Shown here: piece after piece, positions 27,655 through 36,785 of the stretch
How positions within the stretch are numbered: position 1 is the first letter of the stretch
Layout: every line of letters begins with the position of its first letter
From: JBDHWI01 sp964590135
GTDB lineage: Bacteria; Chloroflexota; Anaerolineae; J036; Brachytrichaceae
Assembly: GCA_964590135.1 (NCBI GenBank)
Contig: CAZPVX010000004.1
Coordinates: 62,001 to 126,000, forward strand
Direction of reading: 5' to 3'
Length of the DNA: 64,000 nt
Made by a program: the position numbers and the translations under genes
Notes under the pieces: generated by a model
What the model saw: only the letters and a program-made list of their open reading frames with translations
Database searches by the model: none
Told to the model about the DNA's origin: nothing

Positions 27655-27778
27655 AGAGTGGCGCTACACGCGCAAAATCAAACAAATACGGATCGTGCGG
27701 CACAGTTCATTATAACGCGCCGCCGGCGATTGGGAATGTGCATTTGTGTCGCAGTTGCAGGCAGATCTGCAATGACGA

Positions 27779-29530
27779 TCACCCTCTCTTCGCCATCAGC
27801 GCTGACCACATCAGCTTGACCAGATTCCACACGCTGGGGTCATGGTGGAAGCGCGTAGCCTGACGATGAAACAGATGGCTGTTCGACAGGTTGACGAGAT
27901 ATGGGTCGATCAGTGGGTCGAAGTGCGCGCGAATGACTGACTTCTGCGGCTGGTCGAACATGAGCGGGTTGTTGACAAAGCCGGCGCCGGATTGAATGTC
28001 GTACGGCGTGTTGCCCGGATACGCGCCCCATGGCGTGTCCATCATGAAGTGCGCCAGCGCGCCCCAGTGATTGACCACCACCGAGCCATAGCGCAACTCC
28101 GCAATAGCCTGCTCCACCGCCGCCGCGATCGCCGCGTCGCGCATCGAGGCGGGATGCACGACGATGCTTGCGACCAGGTTGCCCCACAGGCGCTCATTGG
28201 CAAACGCCACCGCCTTGCGGATGTAGTCCACAACGTCCGCGGCCTCCAGCGCCGTCTCTGCATACAGGCTGATGAACGGCTCGCGCGTGAAGCAGAGGTC
28301 ATCATGGTGGGCTGGATCGACGTCCGGGATGAGCGTCCATGGCAGGTGACCTTCCTGCGGTGAGCCAAGCCTCAATGCTTCTGGATGCGCCGCGAGAAAC
28401 TGCTGATGCAGCGCCTGCGAGCCCGGGTAGTATGCCTTGCGCGTGTCGGTGGCCGCAAGAAAATCGGCGATGGCTGCGTTGAGCTTTTCGCGCTGCGGCC
28501 AGCCCTGCATCTGGATGAACATGCGCGGCGTGAGGCAGTTGTGCGCGGCATTCGGCGTCAGCCACGAGCCGATGCGCTCAGCCTGCCGCCTGACATCTTG
28601 GTCGCTCCACGGTCCTGGCACGATGATGACTGGCGAGATGTTGCCCAATTCGGCGCTGAAGGGCTTGGTGAATTGGCGCCGGCGCTCCTGCTTCCGCACG
28701 CGCCCCGCTTCGCCCGCGCCAAACACGACGGCGTCATACGTTCGGTCAGAGCCAGTGAGATGCACACTCTCGACGACTGGATGGTTGCACAGATATTCGC
28801 CCTCGGCCGTGCCGCCAAAGAGAATTTGCAGGAAGCCGGCGTCGATCAGCGCCTTGAACGCCACTTCAAAAATCGGCCCAAGATATTCGTTCACCGGGTT
28901 CATCTTTACGGCGACGACCTGCCCCTCAACGAATAGCTTGCACAGAAAATCCTGCGGAATCAGCGCGCTCACATTGCCGGCGCCCAGCACCAAACACACA
29001 TGCCCTCGTCTTTCACTTTGCTGGTAAAACGACGCCTGAGGGATGCCGGCCTGCAGCGTCACCGCCGGCTCCATCCACACTTCAGCCCGGATACCCAGCG
29101 GCAAAAAGGCAAGCGCCTCTTTCCAATCGTAGGGGATGACCTGCGCGGCGACCTGACCATTTGGCCGTGTGTAGACCTTGCGCGGGATGCGCGGCTTGCC
29201 AGAGCGCGCAATGTCTTGCAGCGCGTTGCGCAGAAAACGCAACTGGCGATAAACGGTGGTGATGCTGTGCCACTCTTCGCCTTCGGCCATCGTTTCGCGG
29301 CGGCAGCCCTTGGCGATGAGGCCGGCATCGACCCAGCGCTGCTCCACCGTTGCAACGCCAGCCCTTGTCTGGTCGAGCAGGGCGATGCGGCCGGCGATAT
29401 CCATCTGCGCCCAGGCGTCTTTGCGCGCGGCAAGGGTGGTGAGCGCACGTTCCATGTCGGCGCGCGCGCTGGGCAGAATGGCGCCGGCGGCCGGCGGGCT
29501 GTGAGTTTCAGATGCGGTGAAGGCGACCAA
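27779..29530 (-). CDS. Aldehyde dehydrogenase superfamily protein
   Basis: 583 residues, longer than a classic ALDH (about 480-500). The fold is recognisable: CLVLGAGNVSALIPQDFL, a cofactor region with VVAVKMNPVNEYLGP, the catalytic Glu region SAELGNISPVIIV, a catalytic Cys in NAAHNCLTPRMF, and a late NERLWGNLVASIVVHP block. The N-terminal about 110 residues are extra. The motifs are divergent, so the aldehyde substrate, and even whether it oxidises or reduces an acyl substrate, are uncertain. The start is TTG at 29530, with AGGAG about 10 nt upstream. Transcribed alone and ended by the terminator at 27621-27654. Confidence 0.78.
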   Translation of the reverse strand: MVAFTASETHSPPAAGAILPSARADMERALTTLAARKDAWAQMDIAGRIALLDQTRAGVATVEQRWVDAGLIAKGCRRETMAEGEEWHSITTVYRQLRFLRNALQDIARSGKPRIPRKVYTRPNGQVAAQVIPYDWKEALAFLPLGIRAEVWMEPAVTLQAGIPQASFYQQSERRGHVCLVLGAGNVSALIPQDFLCKLFVEGQVVAVKMNPVNEYLGPIFEVAFKALIDAGFLQILFGGTAEGEYLCNHPVVESVHLTGSDRTYDAVVFGAGEAGRVRKQERRRQFTKPFSAELGNISPVIIVPGPWSDQDVRRQAERIGSWLTPNAAHNCLTPRMFIQMQGWPQREKLNAAIADFLAATDTRKAYYPGSQALHQQFLAAHPEALRLGSPQEGHLPWTLIPDVDPAHHDDLCFTREPFISLYAETALEAADVVDYIRKAVAFANERLWGNLVASIVVHPASMRDAAIAAAVEQAIAELRYGSVVVNHWGALAHFMMDTPWGAYPGNTPYDIQSGAGFVNNPLMFDQPQKSVIRAHFDPLIDPYLVNLSNSHLFHRQATRFHHDPSVWNLVKLMWSALMAKRG

Positions 29531-29590
29531 AACCGATTGCTCCTATTTGTGATTTGTTTTGCGCCAGGGCTGTGCAAGACAGGCTCGGCG

Positions 29591-30073
29591 CTAGGTTTCG
29601 TTCCAGAAGATGTAGGCGATGGCATCATCTGCATCCTGGTCGAGTGCGACGAAGATTTTTGCCCATTGCCCTTTCGACATCGCGGCGGAAGAGGCGATAC
29701 CGTGCGTCGAAGTCATCCACCTTGCCCACACTGGCTGCGTGTCTTTTGGCAGGTTGACTTGCTTGGTGAGGACGTCTGGTGTTGCCTGGTTCAGCTCTTG
29801 TCGCGAGGCGCTTTTCCACGGCGATGCAGCCCAGAACGCAGCAAGCTGCGACTTTGGGAAGCGCACGACCAGGCGCATGCTGTCATCAATGCCGGCCTGA
29901 AAATCGCGAAAGAGCACCGCCGGCGCCGGCGACAGAGTGATGCCAACTAATCGTAGCGCAGATGCGTCATCTGCCGGATCGTTCTTCGAGCTGAATTTCA
30001 AAGGATCGCCCACGCACGCAGTCAGCGCCGCCAGGCAGAACACGCACAAAAACCTACTGATGACCTTGTTCAT
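29591..30073 (-). CDS. Hypothetical lipoprotein
   Basis: 160 residues. Signal peptide with lipobox (FLCVFCLAALTAC, Cys at 20) predicts a lipid-anchored exported protein. The mature part has a run with DSMRLVVRFPKSQLAAFW and a C-terminal WAKIFVALDQDADDAIAYIFWNE. No family recognised. GGAGG-like sequence (in gaGGTGAG) precedes the ATG at short distance. It lies between the aldehyde dehydrogenase and the epimerase genes on the same strand, but the spacing (60 and 25 nt) leaves co-transcription open. Confidence 0.7.
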   Translation of the reverse strand: MNKVISRFLCVFCLAALTACVGDPLKFSSKNDPADDASALRLVGITLSPAPAVLFRDFQAGIDDSMRLVVRFPKSQLAAFWAASPWKSASRQELNQATPDVLTKQVNLPKDTQPVWARWMTSTHGIASSAAMSKGQWAKIFVALDQDADDAIAYIFWNET

Positions 30074-30098
30074 CTCTCACCTCCAGGCTCACCCAGCG

Positions 30099-31079
30099 TC
30101 AAGGCGCGGGTTGCAAGCGCGCTTTTCGATAGTATGGCGATTGTCTCAGCAACGCCTGGCGCACCAGCGGACGAAACAAACGGATAAACAGACGGCGAAA
30201 GCCGAGCGTCTGCAGCATATCGTGAATGTAATCATCCAGGGTGCGCCTCTGGAAATGCAACAGGCGCTCACTCTCGGCGGTGTCCAGCCAATCGACACTG
30301 TAGGGCAGCGTGGCAAACGCCTCCGCCGGCAGCATGCCCACGCCGACGGTCGTCATCACGCGCTCCATCAGGTCGCGGTAGATGAACTGGCACTTTGCCC
30401 CGCCGCCGATCAGCAGGATTTTGCCAAGCGCCGCGTCGCAGCTTGCGGCGTTGGTGATGGCGACGCCGGCGTCCCTGGAATGCACATACTCGATGCGGTT
30501 GTTGAGCGGCACATCAAACATGCCGGCGTCGAGAATCAGGCGCACCGGCAGCGCTGCGCCAAGCCGCAAGATCACCCAGCGCAGGCCCGACGCCTGGATC
30601 ATCTGTTCACACTCAAGCTTGTGCCGCGCATAGTGTTCGATGGGTTGCGGCAGGTCATCGGCTGTGCGCGGAGGCAGCTGGTCTTGCGTGCGGCCATAGA
30701 CATGCAGCGATGAGGTAAAGATCAGCTTCGGCGGCACAGGCAGCGCCAACATGGCACTGAGCAGATTGCGCGTGCCATCCACGTTGACCGTGCGCGCCTG
30801 CTCTGGCTGGGCTTCGCTCTGCACGCCAATCACCGAGAGGTGCGGGATGATGAAGGCGACATGGGCGACGGCATCCTGGCCTTGCACAGCAGCGGCGATT
30901 TCATCGGGCCGGCGCAGATCACCCCACACGACTTCGACGCGGCCTGCAAAGCGCGCGGCGGTTCTTTCATTTGTCTGCGTTTTGACGTCAAAGCAGCGCA
31001 CGCGGTGGCCGGCTTGCAACATCGCCTCGATCGTGCTGCAGCCGATGTTGCCGAATGCGCCGGTCAAGAGAATGTTCAT
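30099..31079 (-). CDS. NAD-dependent epimerase/dehydratase family protein
   Basis: Extended SDR of 326 residues. The cofactor loop is TGAFGNIG at residues 6-13; VVWGDLRRPDE binds the adenine side; the catalytic Ser region is FTSSLHVYG and the Tyr-Lys pair is YARHK. The second half is typical of atypical or nucleoside-sugar epimerases. The substrate is unknown. The frame is open upstream to 31697, but that stretch is antisense to the next gene and has no family match; the ATG at 31079 begins the Rossmann strand directly. Divergent from the gene at 31146. Confidence 0.87.
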   Translation of the reverse strand: MNILLTGAFGNIGCSTIEAMLQAGHRVRCFDVKTQTNERTAARFAGRVEVVWGDLRRPDEIAAAVQGQDAVAHVAFIIPHLSVIGVQSEAQPEQARTVNVDGTRNLLSAMLALPVPPKLIFTSSLHVYGRTQDQLPPRTADDLPQPIEHYARHKLECEQMIQASGLRWVILRLGAALPVRLILDAGMFDVPLNNRIEYVHSRDAGVAITNAASCDAALGKILLIGGGAKCQFIYRDLMERVMTTVGVGMLPAEAFATLPYSVDWLDTAESERLLHFQRRTLDDYIHDMLQTLGFRRLFIRLFRPLVRQALLRQSPYYRKARLQPAP

Positions 31080-31132
31080 CGCAATAGTCCTGTCCCTATT
31101 GTGCGCTGAGTCTGCAGAATTGGCATTCGGGC

Positions 31133-31138
31133 GATAAT
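31133..31138 (+). promoter_or_regulatory. Putative -10 box
   Basis: GATAAT 7 nt before the ATG at 31146, consistent with the short-leader pattern. Confidence 0.3.
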
Positions 31139-31145
31139 GCCGGCC

Positions 31146-32156
31146 ATGCTTACTCCGCGCGTCATGCTCGTAAACTTCAATCCGGCTGTGCCATCTGCCG
31201 GCAACCGCAGACTCAACCAGGTGTTGGGCTGGAACGACCCCGATGCGCTGGTCGAGGGCTACATCAGCGACATCTTCGAATGCAGCTACGGCCACGTGCG
31301 CTACGAGATTGTCGAGCGCCACGAGATCAACCACTTTCCAATCAAGCAGGACAGCTTTCAATACGACGCAGATGGCTTTGTGAAGGCGTGGCGCGCGCGC
31401 GCCGGCTTCCACCAGCCCGACACCGCCGACTACGCGGCGCTGCTTCAGGTGCAGGCGGATCTGCTGCGCAAGATCGACGCCGGCGAGATCGACGAGTTCT
31501 GGATGATGGGATTCCCCTACGCCGGCTTCTATGAAAGCTGCATGGGCGGACGCGGTGCGGTGTGGTGCAACGGGCCGGTCATTCCCGACACCGGGGATAT
31601 CTCGCGCAAGTTCGTGGTGATGGGCTTCAACTATGAGCGCGGCGTGGGCGAGATGCTGGAGGCGTTCGGGCATCGCTGTGAGAGCATCCTGGATCACGTG
31701 TGGAAGGGTGTGCCGGATGCATTGACGCCGGCGCAGCGCGAGCAGGCCAGTCGCTCGTTCTGGTCGCGCCTCAAACGCTTCTTCCTGGGTGAAGAGCCGC
31801 CGGCGGATGCAAGCGCGCCGCCCATCGATTTAAACGCCAACCTGTGGAAGCAATTCACGCGCTATGACAAGACGCATCCCGGGCTGTCCGGCTGCGGCAT
31901 CGTGCATTACGCACCGAGCAGCGACATCGACTACGACTGGGGCAATCGCCGGCCTGTGATGAGCTGCGCAGACGCCTGGCTAAACTACCCCGACATCAAC
32001 CGGCCGGCGCGCATGATGACATGCGACGAGTGGGGCGGCGGCGAGATCCGCGCGCATCACAGGTGGTGGCTGCAACACTTCCCCCACACGGAAGGCGAGA
32101 CCCCGACCGGGCGGCTGAACAACTGGTGGGAGTACGCGGTTGGTTTGAAATTTTAA
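31146..32156 (+). CDS. Conserved hypothetical protein
   Basis: 336 residues, no signal peptide. I recognise no named family. Distinctive segments are VMLVNFNPAVPSAGNRRLN at the start, IDEFWMMGFPYAGFYES, VMGFNYERGVGEMLEAFGHR, GCGIVHYAPSSDIDYDWGN and a Trp-rich tail (WLQHFPHTEGETPTG, NNWWEYAVG). His, Asp and Cys in these blocks could be a metal-dependent active site, but that is speculation. Codon use matches its neighbours. It is divergent from the epimerase gene and convergent with the lyase gene. An ATG at 31137 is also possible (three residues longer). Confidence 0.7.
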   Translation: MLTPRVMLVNFNPAVPSAGNRRLNQVLGWNDPDALVEGYISDIFECSYGHVRYEIVERHEINHFPIKQDSFQYDADGFVKAWRARAGFHQPDTADYAALLQVQADLLRKIDAGEIDEFWMMGFPYAGFYESCMGGRGAVWCNGPVIPDTGDISRKFVVMGFNYERGVGEMLEAFGHRCESILDHVWKGVPDALTPAQREQASRSFWSRLKRFFLGEEPPADASAPPIDLNANLWKQFTRYDKTHPGLSGCGIVHYAPSSDIDYDWGNRRPVMSCADAWLNYPDINRPARMMTCDEWGGGEIRAHHRWWLQHFPHTEGETPTGRLNNWWEYAVGLKF

Positions 32157-32169
32157 GCGCCGGCTGCTA

Positions 32170-33558
32170 CTACAGGCGGCCTGCGATCATCTGCGCTTCA
32201 CCGTCGCGGTGCTGGGTTTGCAGCACGCGATCTACAAACGCGCCAGCCAGCCCGGTGTAGCGCGCCGGGTCTAGCAGCCGATCCAAATCCTCACGCGAGA
32301 GATGCGCCGCCACACGCGGGTCGGCCAGCAGCAATTCGCGGAAGGGCTTGCCCTCTTCGACAGCGCGCATGGCGCTCTCATAAACGATGTCGTGCGCAGT
32401 CTGCCGGCCCACGTGCTCGCCCAGCGCGAACATCACTGCCTCCGACAACATCAACCCGTGCAGCGCGTCGAGGTTGCGCCGCATGCGCTCAGGATACACG
32501 CGCAGGCCGCGTAGCACGCGCAGCGTCAATGCCAGCGCGCCATCAGTCATCACGCATAGATCAGGAACCCACGCCCACTCCATGTGGTTATAGGTCCAAT
32601 CGCGCTCATGGTCAGGGATGAGGCCATCCAGCGCAGCGCGGGCATGGTTGAACGACAGCCGCGACAGCGCAATGATGGCCTCGCACAGCATTGGGTTGCG
32701 CTTGTGCGGCATGGTGCTGCTGCCCACCTTGCCTTCGGCCCACGGTTCCTCCAACTCCATCACTTCGGACTTCTGTAGTGCTATCACCTCGTTGGCGATC
32801 TTGCCGCAGGTGCCGGCGACCATCGCGGTGACGCTGGCAAACTCCGCAAAGCCATCGTGCGCCACGTGCCAGGTGATCGCCGGCACGCCCAGACCGAGAT
32901 GCGCCATCATGCGGCGCTGAATCTCCAGCCCTTGATCCGCCACGCCGGCCAGCGTGCCGACCGCGCCGCCAAACTGCCCCACCAGCACGCGCTTTTTGCA
33001 TTCGTCCAATCGCGCCGCGTGCCTGTGAAACTCATCCAGCCAGATCGCCACTTTGTAGCCAAACGTGATCGGCAGGGCGTGCTGGCCGTGCGTGCGGCCA
33101 GCCATCAGTGTGTCGCGGTGGCATTGCGCCAATTCGCGCAGCACAGCGTCGAGGTCCGCCAGCCGGCGCTCGAAGAGCATCAGCGCATCCTTGATCTGCA
33201 AGACCAGCGCGGTGTCCATGATGTCCTGCGTGGTCGCGCCCCAGTGGATGTATTCGCCGGCATCCCCCTCACATACATTCTTGAAGGCGCGAATGAGCGG
33301 CACGATGGGGTGCAGCGTGTGATCGACCTGCTGTTTCATGTAGGCCGTGTCGATCAGCTCAGCGCGTCCCTTGCGCGCGATCTCCTCGGCGGCGGCCGGC
33401 GGGATCACGCCGATCTCGGCCTCAGCCTTTGCAAGCGCCACCTCTGCGTCCAGCCATTTCTGCAACAGCGCGTGATCATCAAACACGGCGCGCATCTCGT
33501 CTGTGCCGTAGAGATCTTTCAGAAAGATTGAGTCAGTGATGTGAGAGGGCATGGCCAA
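32170..33558 (-). CDS. Adenylosuccinate lyase/fumarase superfamily lyase
   Basis: 462 residues of the aspartase/fumarase fold. The superfamily signature GSSTMPHKRNP is present, as are the first conserved block EYIHWGATTQDIMDT and the second, AGRTHGQHALPITFG. These are closest in style to PurB and to PcaB-type cycloisomerases. Its place, 3 nt after the mutarotase gene at the end of a sugar-use operon, argues that it may not be housekeeping PurB, although PurB cannot be excluded. The exact substrate is not readable from sequence. Confidence 0.82.
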   Translation of the reverse strand: MAMPSHITDSIFLKDLYGTDEMRAVFDDHALLQKWLDAEVALAKAEAEIGVIPPAAAEEIARKGRAELIDTAYMKQQVDHTLHPIVPLIRAFKNVCEGDAGEYIHWGATTQDIMDTALVLQIKDALMLFERRLADLDAVLRELAQCHRDTLMAGRTHGQHALPITFGYKVAIWLDEFHRHAARLDECKKRVLVGQFGGAVGTLAGVADQGLEIQRRMMAHLGLGVPAITWHVAHDGFAEFASVTAMVAGTCGKIANEVIALQKSEVMELEEPWAEGKVGSSTMPHKRNPMLCEAIIALSRLSFNHARAALDGLIPDHERDWTYNHMEWAWVPDLCVMTDGALALTLRVLRGLRVYPERMRRNLDALHGLMLSEAVMFALGEHVGRQTAHDIVYESAMRAVEEGKPFRELLLADPRVAAHLSREDLDRLLDPARYTGLAGAFVDRVLQTQHRDGEAQMIAGRL

Positions 33559-33561
33559 TCG

Positions 33562-33885
33562 CTAGTCGGTATGAAACACTTCCTCGATGGTGTGCCAGGT
33601 CTCGCCGGCCTGCGCTTCGGCCAACGGCGTCTGCATTGGCGAGCAGATCGCCCACCACTCCTGCGTCATCGGGTCGGCGGCCATCTTCGCCATGTCGCCT
33701 GCGAAGTCGTCGCCGATGTATTCGAAGTAGGCGAAGAGCAGGTTGTTGTGGAGATAGATCGAATAATTGCGAATGTTGCTGGCGTGAATCTGCTTCAACA
33801 CCGCCGGCCACACCGCCGCGTGCAACTGCTTGTAGACCTCGATGCGATCGGGCTTGATGCCGATCACCTGTGCGTATCGCTTCAT
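33562..33885 (-). CDS. rhaM: L-rhamnose mutarotase family protein
   Basis: 107-residue RhaM-type dimeric alpha+beta barrel that interconverts sugar anomers. Family blocks: RYAQVIGIKPDRIEVYKQLH, AVWPAVLKQI, NIRNYSIYLHNNLLFAYFEYIGDDF and WWAICSPMQ. Related proteins act on L-rhamnose or L-fucose; with two fucosidase-type genes upstream, L-fucose is the likelier substrate here (inference). It lies 24 nt after the amidohydrolase gene and 3 nt before the lyase gene. A Shine-Dalgarno AGGAG precedes the ATG. Confidence 0.9.
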   Translation of the reverse strand: MKRYAQVIGIKPDRIEVYKQLHAAVWPAVLKQIHASNIRNYSIYLHNNLLFAYFEYIGDDFAGDMAKMAADPMTQEWWAICSPMQTPLAEAQAGETWHTIEEVFHTD

Positions 33886-33909
33886 GTTGCTCCTTTGTGC
33901 CTCTGCGCT

Positions 33910-34746
33910 CTATTCAATGCTGTAAACCCGCTGCGCGACGCCGCCGAGGATGGCATCGACCTCCTGGCGCGAATAACCCTTTAGCGCCGCGCGCGTCTCC
34001 TTCCACACCTTCGCGTAATCGCCGTTGAGGATCGCCACCGGCCAGTCACTGCCAAACATGCAGCGCTCGGCGCCAAACAGCTCGATGGCCGCGTCGATGT
34101 AGGGCTTCAGATCATCGGCATCCCAGTTTGCGCCGGCGGCCGTGTTCAGCCCTGAAATTTTCGCGAACACATTCGGGTGTCGAGCCGCCGCCCTCATCGC
34201 CGCCTTCCAGTCCTTGATCTTCCCGCTTTTGATCGGCGGCTTGGCCAGATGGTCGACGATGATCTTCAGGTTTGGCGCATGGTTGGCGATGGTCGGCACA
34301 TGCCCGATGTGCTTTGGGAAGATCGCCACCACGTCGAAGGTCAGGTTGCGCGCTTCAAGCACTTTCACGCCGGCCAGCACATCCTCGCGCACCAACCAGT
34401 CGGGATCCGGCTCATCGTGGTTCAGGTGTCGCACACCGCGAAACTTGGGGTGCCGACTGTAGCGATCGAGCAGCTTCGCCGCCTCGGCAGGGTCATAGAG
34501 CGGGACCCAACCTACCACTGCGCCGATCCAGTCGTGACATTCGGCCTGCGTCAGCATTGACACAGTGTCCTCGTTGCTGTTCGCACTCTGCACCAGCACG
34601 GTCTTGTCGATGCCGGCGGCCTTGATCTGCGGTGCAAGGTCATGCGGCGAAAACGTCTTATAGATCGGCCCGAACGCCGGCGACAGCCATGAGTATTCGA
34701 CTTTGTTCAGGTTCCAGAAGTGCTGATGGGTGTCAATTTTAAGCAT
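33910..34746 (-). CDS. L-fuconolactonase-type amidohydrolase
   Basis: 278-residue amidohydrolase-2 fold (TIM barrel). DTHQHFWN at the N-terminus carries the HxH metal motif; KFRGVRHLNHDEPD, IVDHLAKPPI and FGSDWPVA with its Asp are the other family sites. Characterised relatives hydrolyse L-fucono-1,5-lactone or L-rhamnonolactone. It fits the step after an L-fucose dehydrogenase in the non-phosphorylating pathway. Its ATG overlaps the stop of the upstream glycosidase gene by one base (TGATG), so translation is coupled. An upstream start at 34770 would overlap the glycosidase more and is rejected. Confidence 0.88.
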   Translation of the reverse strand: MLKIDTHQHFWNLNKVEYSWLSPAFGPIYKTFSPHDLAPQIKAAGIDKTVLVQSANSNEDTVSMLTQAECHDWIGAVVGWVPLYDPAEAAKLLDRYSRHPKFRGVRHLNHDEPDPDWLVREDVLAGVKVLEARNLTFDVVAIFPKHIGHVPTIANHAPNLKIIVDHLAKPPIKSGKIKDWKAAMRAAARHPNVFAKISGLNTAAGANWDADDLKPYIDAAIELFGAERCMFGSDWPVAILNGDYAKVWKETRAALKGYSRQEVDAILGGVAQRVYSIE

Positions 34747-36785
34747 CACACTTGCTCCCAGGAAAGGCATACGATCTCATGCACCGGCACGCGCGACAAA
34801 GTTATCTCGACATCGCCATTGTCACGCAAAGTGATGGGCAGGTCGATGCCGGCGATCACCGCCTTCGCTTTTGTCACCTGCATCGGTGGACGAACAACGA
34901 CCTTCACATCGGTCAGTGCGATGGGGTCTTCGTAGAACGTCGGATGGCGTGGCGACTGGCGCAATGGCGACCAGTTGACCACGTGCACCATGCAGCGCTC
35001 GGCGTGGTCGGCTGTAGCCGGCTGGTGCGTCATCGTCACCTCCGTGCTGAGCGGCGCATTCGACTCCAGCAACGGATCGTGCAGCAGCGTCCTCAGCACA
35101 TGCTGGAAAAGATGGCGATAGACCCAGTAGCCGGTGTGAAAGTAGCTCAAGCCAATGGGGAAGGCGATGTGCGCCAGCCGGTCCGCAAGCGAAGCGGCCG
35201 AGTACTCAGTCGCATGGTCAAAGGGTGATTGCGCATGGCTGGTGTAGTGCGCGCCGCTGCGCTGGAACAGCGGCTCACCGAGTGTCGCGATCGACTGCGC
35301 CGGCGCAACCGTGCGCCAGCGCGACGCACCCTCATAGAGCGCAAATTCATATGCTGGCAATGTTGTGCCAGTTGTGGCGCCATCAGCCAACATATATGCC
35401 GGCTTGAACGGGGATGCGCCGTGATACGTCAGCCCGCAAGGCTCCAGCCAGCTTGCTTCGCTGCCGGCGATGCGGCCACTGCCGTCGACCGCGATCACAC
35501 TCCCGCCAGCAGCCAAGTATGTTTGCAGGCGCTCAGCCAGCGCTGCATCCACCGCGAGTTGCTCTGAAAGCACAACCAACCGATAGCGCTCCCATGCCAT
35601 GTGCGGCTCCAGCACATCGAACTGCACCCGCGATTCAACCAGCAGCTTTGCCAAACCGTAATTTGCCTCGGTCGAGGGTGGATCGAGCGGCAACCCGCCG
35701 ACCAGCAGCGCCGCCTCGGTCACCGGCGTCGCGCCCTCCAGCCACGGCTCCAGCGCCTTGACGCGGCCATACGCCTCGCCGATCACCTGATATACCGCCG
35801 GGTCGAGTCGCGCATGGGGAGGCGGCTGATCGCCGATGTCGCAGCGCGCGCCGTTGGCAACGATGCCGGCGAGTTCGACATGCAATTGCGCCGGCAACTT
35901 GAGACCGCCAAAATCTGCCCATGATTGATGAAAACGACCGGTCATACCGTAGGTTGTGCGACCCGTGACGCGGGCATAGCGCGTGATTAGCGGGAAGTAG
36001 TAATAACCCCAGGATGCCGTCGGCAGAGCTTCGATGTCGATGTTGTCCATGAACGGCACGCGCTCATCCAGACCGAACAGACCTTGATTGTTGTAGTCCA
36101 CCTGGCAACCAGGCCGCGCCAGTTGCACAGCAGCTGTCATGCGCGCGATGAAGCGCTTGTGCAGGTCGTGTTTGTGCCGGCGCTGATGCGCGGTGTTGAA
36201 GGGGTCGAGCCCTTGCGCGCGCATCTGCTCCAGGCAGGCCGGGCAGTAGCATTCACCGTCCTTCATCACCGGCATATCGAACCACGCGCCGTCGATCTCG
36301 TAGCGGGAGACGAACTCCACTGCATGATCGATCATCAGCTGGATGAAGTCTTCATGCGCCAGGCACAGCGCCGTCCAACCCGGCGCCTCGTCGAATTTTG
36401 GCAGGTAATTTGTGCGGTCGCGCTTGATCAGCAGCCATTCGGGGTGCTGCTCGGCAAGGTGGTTGTCCCATGCCGTGCAGTAGTAGGCGTACACGGCGAT
36501 GTTGCGCGCACGGCACGCCTGCACCTGTGCGCCGAGCAGGTCGAAGCGCAGGCCTGGATGCACCGGGCCATACGCGCTTGGATAGTAAAAGTAACCGTGC
36601 ATGTCCTTGGCGAACACGACGATGGCATCGATGTTGGCAGCGGCGAGTTGATCGCCGAACTCATCTGCATTGAAGCGCTCGCCGATGCGCGGGACATGCT
36701 GCGAGTTGTGAAAGTCGAGGTGGATTTTGCGCCAGGGCCGGCGCGGCAAGGCTGCCTGGACAGGGTCGATCCAAAAGCGATTCAT
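34746..36785 (-). CDS. Glycoside hydrolase of the GHL6/GH151 type
   Basis: 679-residue predicted cytoplasmic glycosidase. An N-terminal TIM barrel (KIHLDFHNSQHVPRIG, VVFAKDMHGYFYYPS, YCTAWDNHLAEQHPEWL, YEIDGAWFDMP, CYCPACLEQMR) is followed by a beta-galactosidase-trimerisation-like alpha/beta domain (about 360-560) and a C-terminal beta domain. This plan matches hypothetical glycosyl hydrolase 6 and GH151 alpha-L-fucosidases. The candidate nucleophile Asp is in AWFDMP. No signal peptide. It starts 4 nt inside the end of the GH29 gene (ATGA overlap), so the two fucosidase-type enzymes are made together. The specificity is inferred from family and neighbours. Confidence 0.78.
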   Translation of the reverse strand: MNRFWIDPVQAALPRRPWRKIHLDFHNSQHVPRIGERFNADEFGDQLAAANIDAIVVFAKDMHGYFYYPSAYGPVHPGLRFDLLGAQVQACRARNIAVYAYYCTAWDNHLAEQHPEWLLIKRDRTNYLPKFDEAPGWTALCLAHEDFIQLMIDHAVEFVSRYEIDGAWFDMPVMKDGECYCPACLEQMRAQGLDPFNTAHQRRHKHDLHKRFIARMTAAVQLARPGCQVDYNNQGLFGLDERVPFMDNIDIEALPTASWGYYYFPLITRYARVTGRTTYGMTGRFHQSWADFGGLKLPAQLHVELAGIVANGARCDIGDQPPPHARLDPAVYQVIGEAYGRVKALEPWLEGATPVTEAALLVGGLPLDPPSTEANYGLAKLLVESRVQFDVLEPHMAWERYRLVVLSEQLAVDAALAERLQTYLAAGGSVIAVDGSGRIAGSEASWLEPCGLTYHGASPFKPAYMLADGATTGTTLPAYEFALYEGASRWRTVAPAQSIATLGEPLFQRSGAHYTSHAQSPFDHATEYSAASLADRLAHIAFPIGLSYFHTGYWVYRHLFQHVLRTLLHDPLLESNAPLSTEVTMTHQPATADHAERCMVHVVNWSPLRQSPRHPTFYEDPIALTDVKVVVRPPMQVTKAKAVIAGIDLPITLRDNGDVEITLSRVPVHEIVCLSWEQV

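Noticed and set aside
30099..31697. Long form of the epimerase starting at 31697
   Set aside because: The extra 206 residues are antisense to the gene at 31146 and precede a perfect Rossmann N-terminus at 31079.
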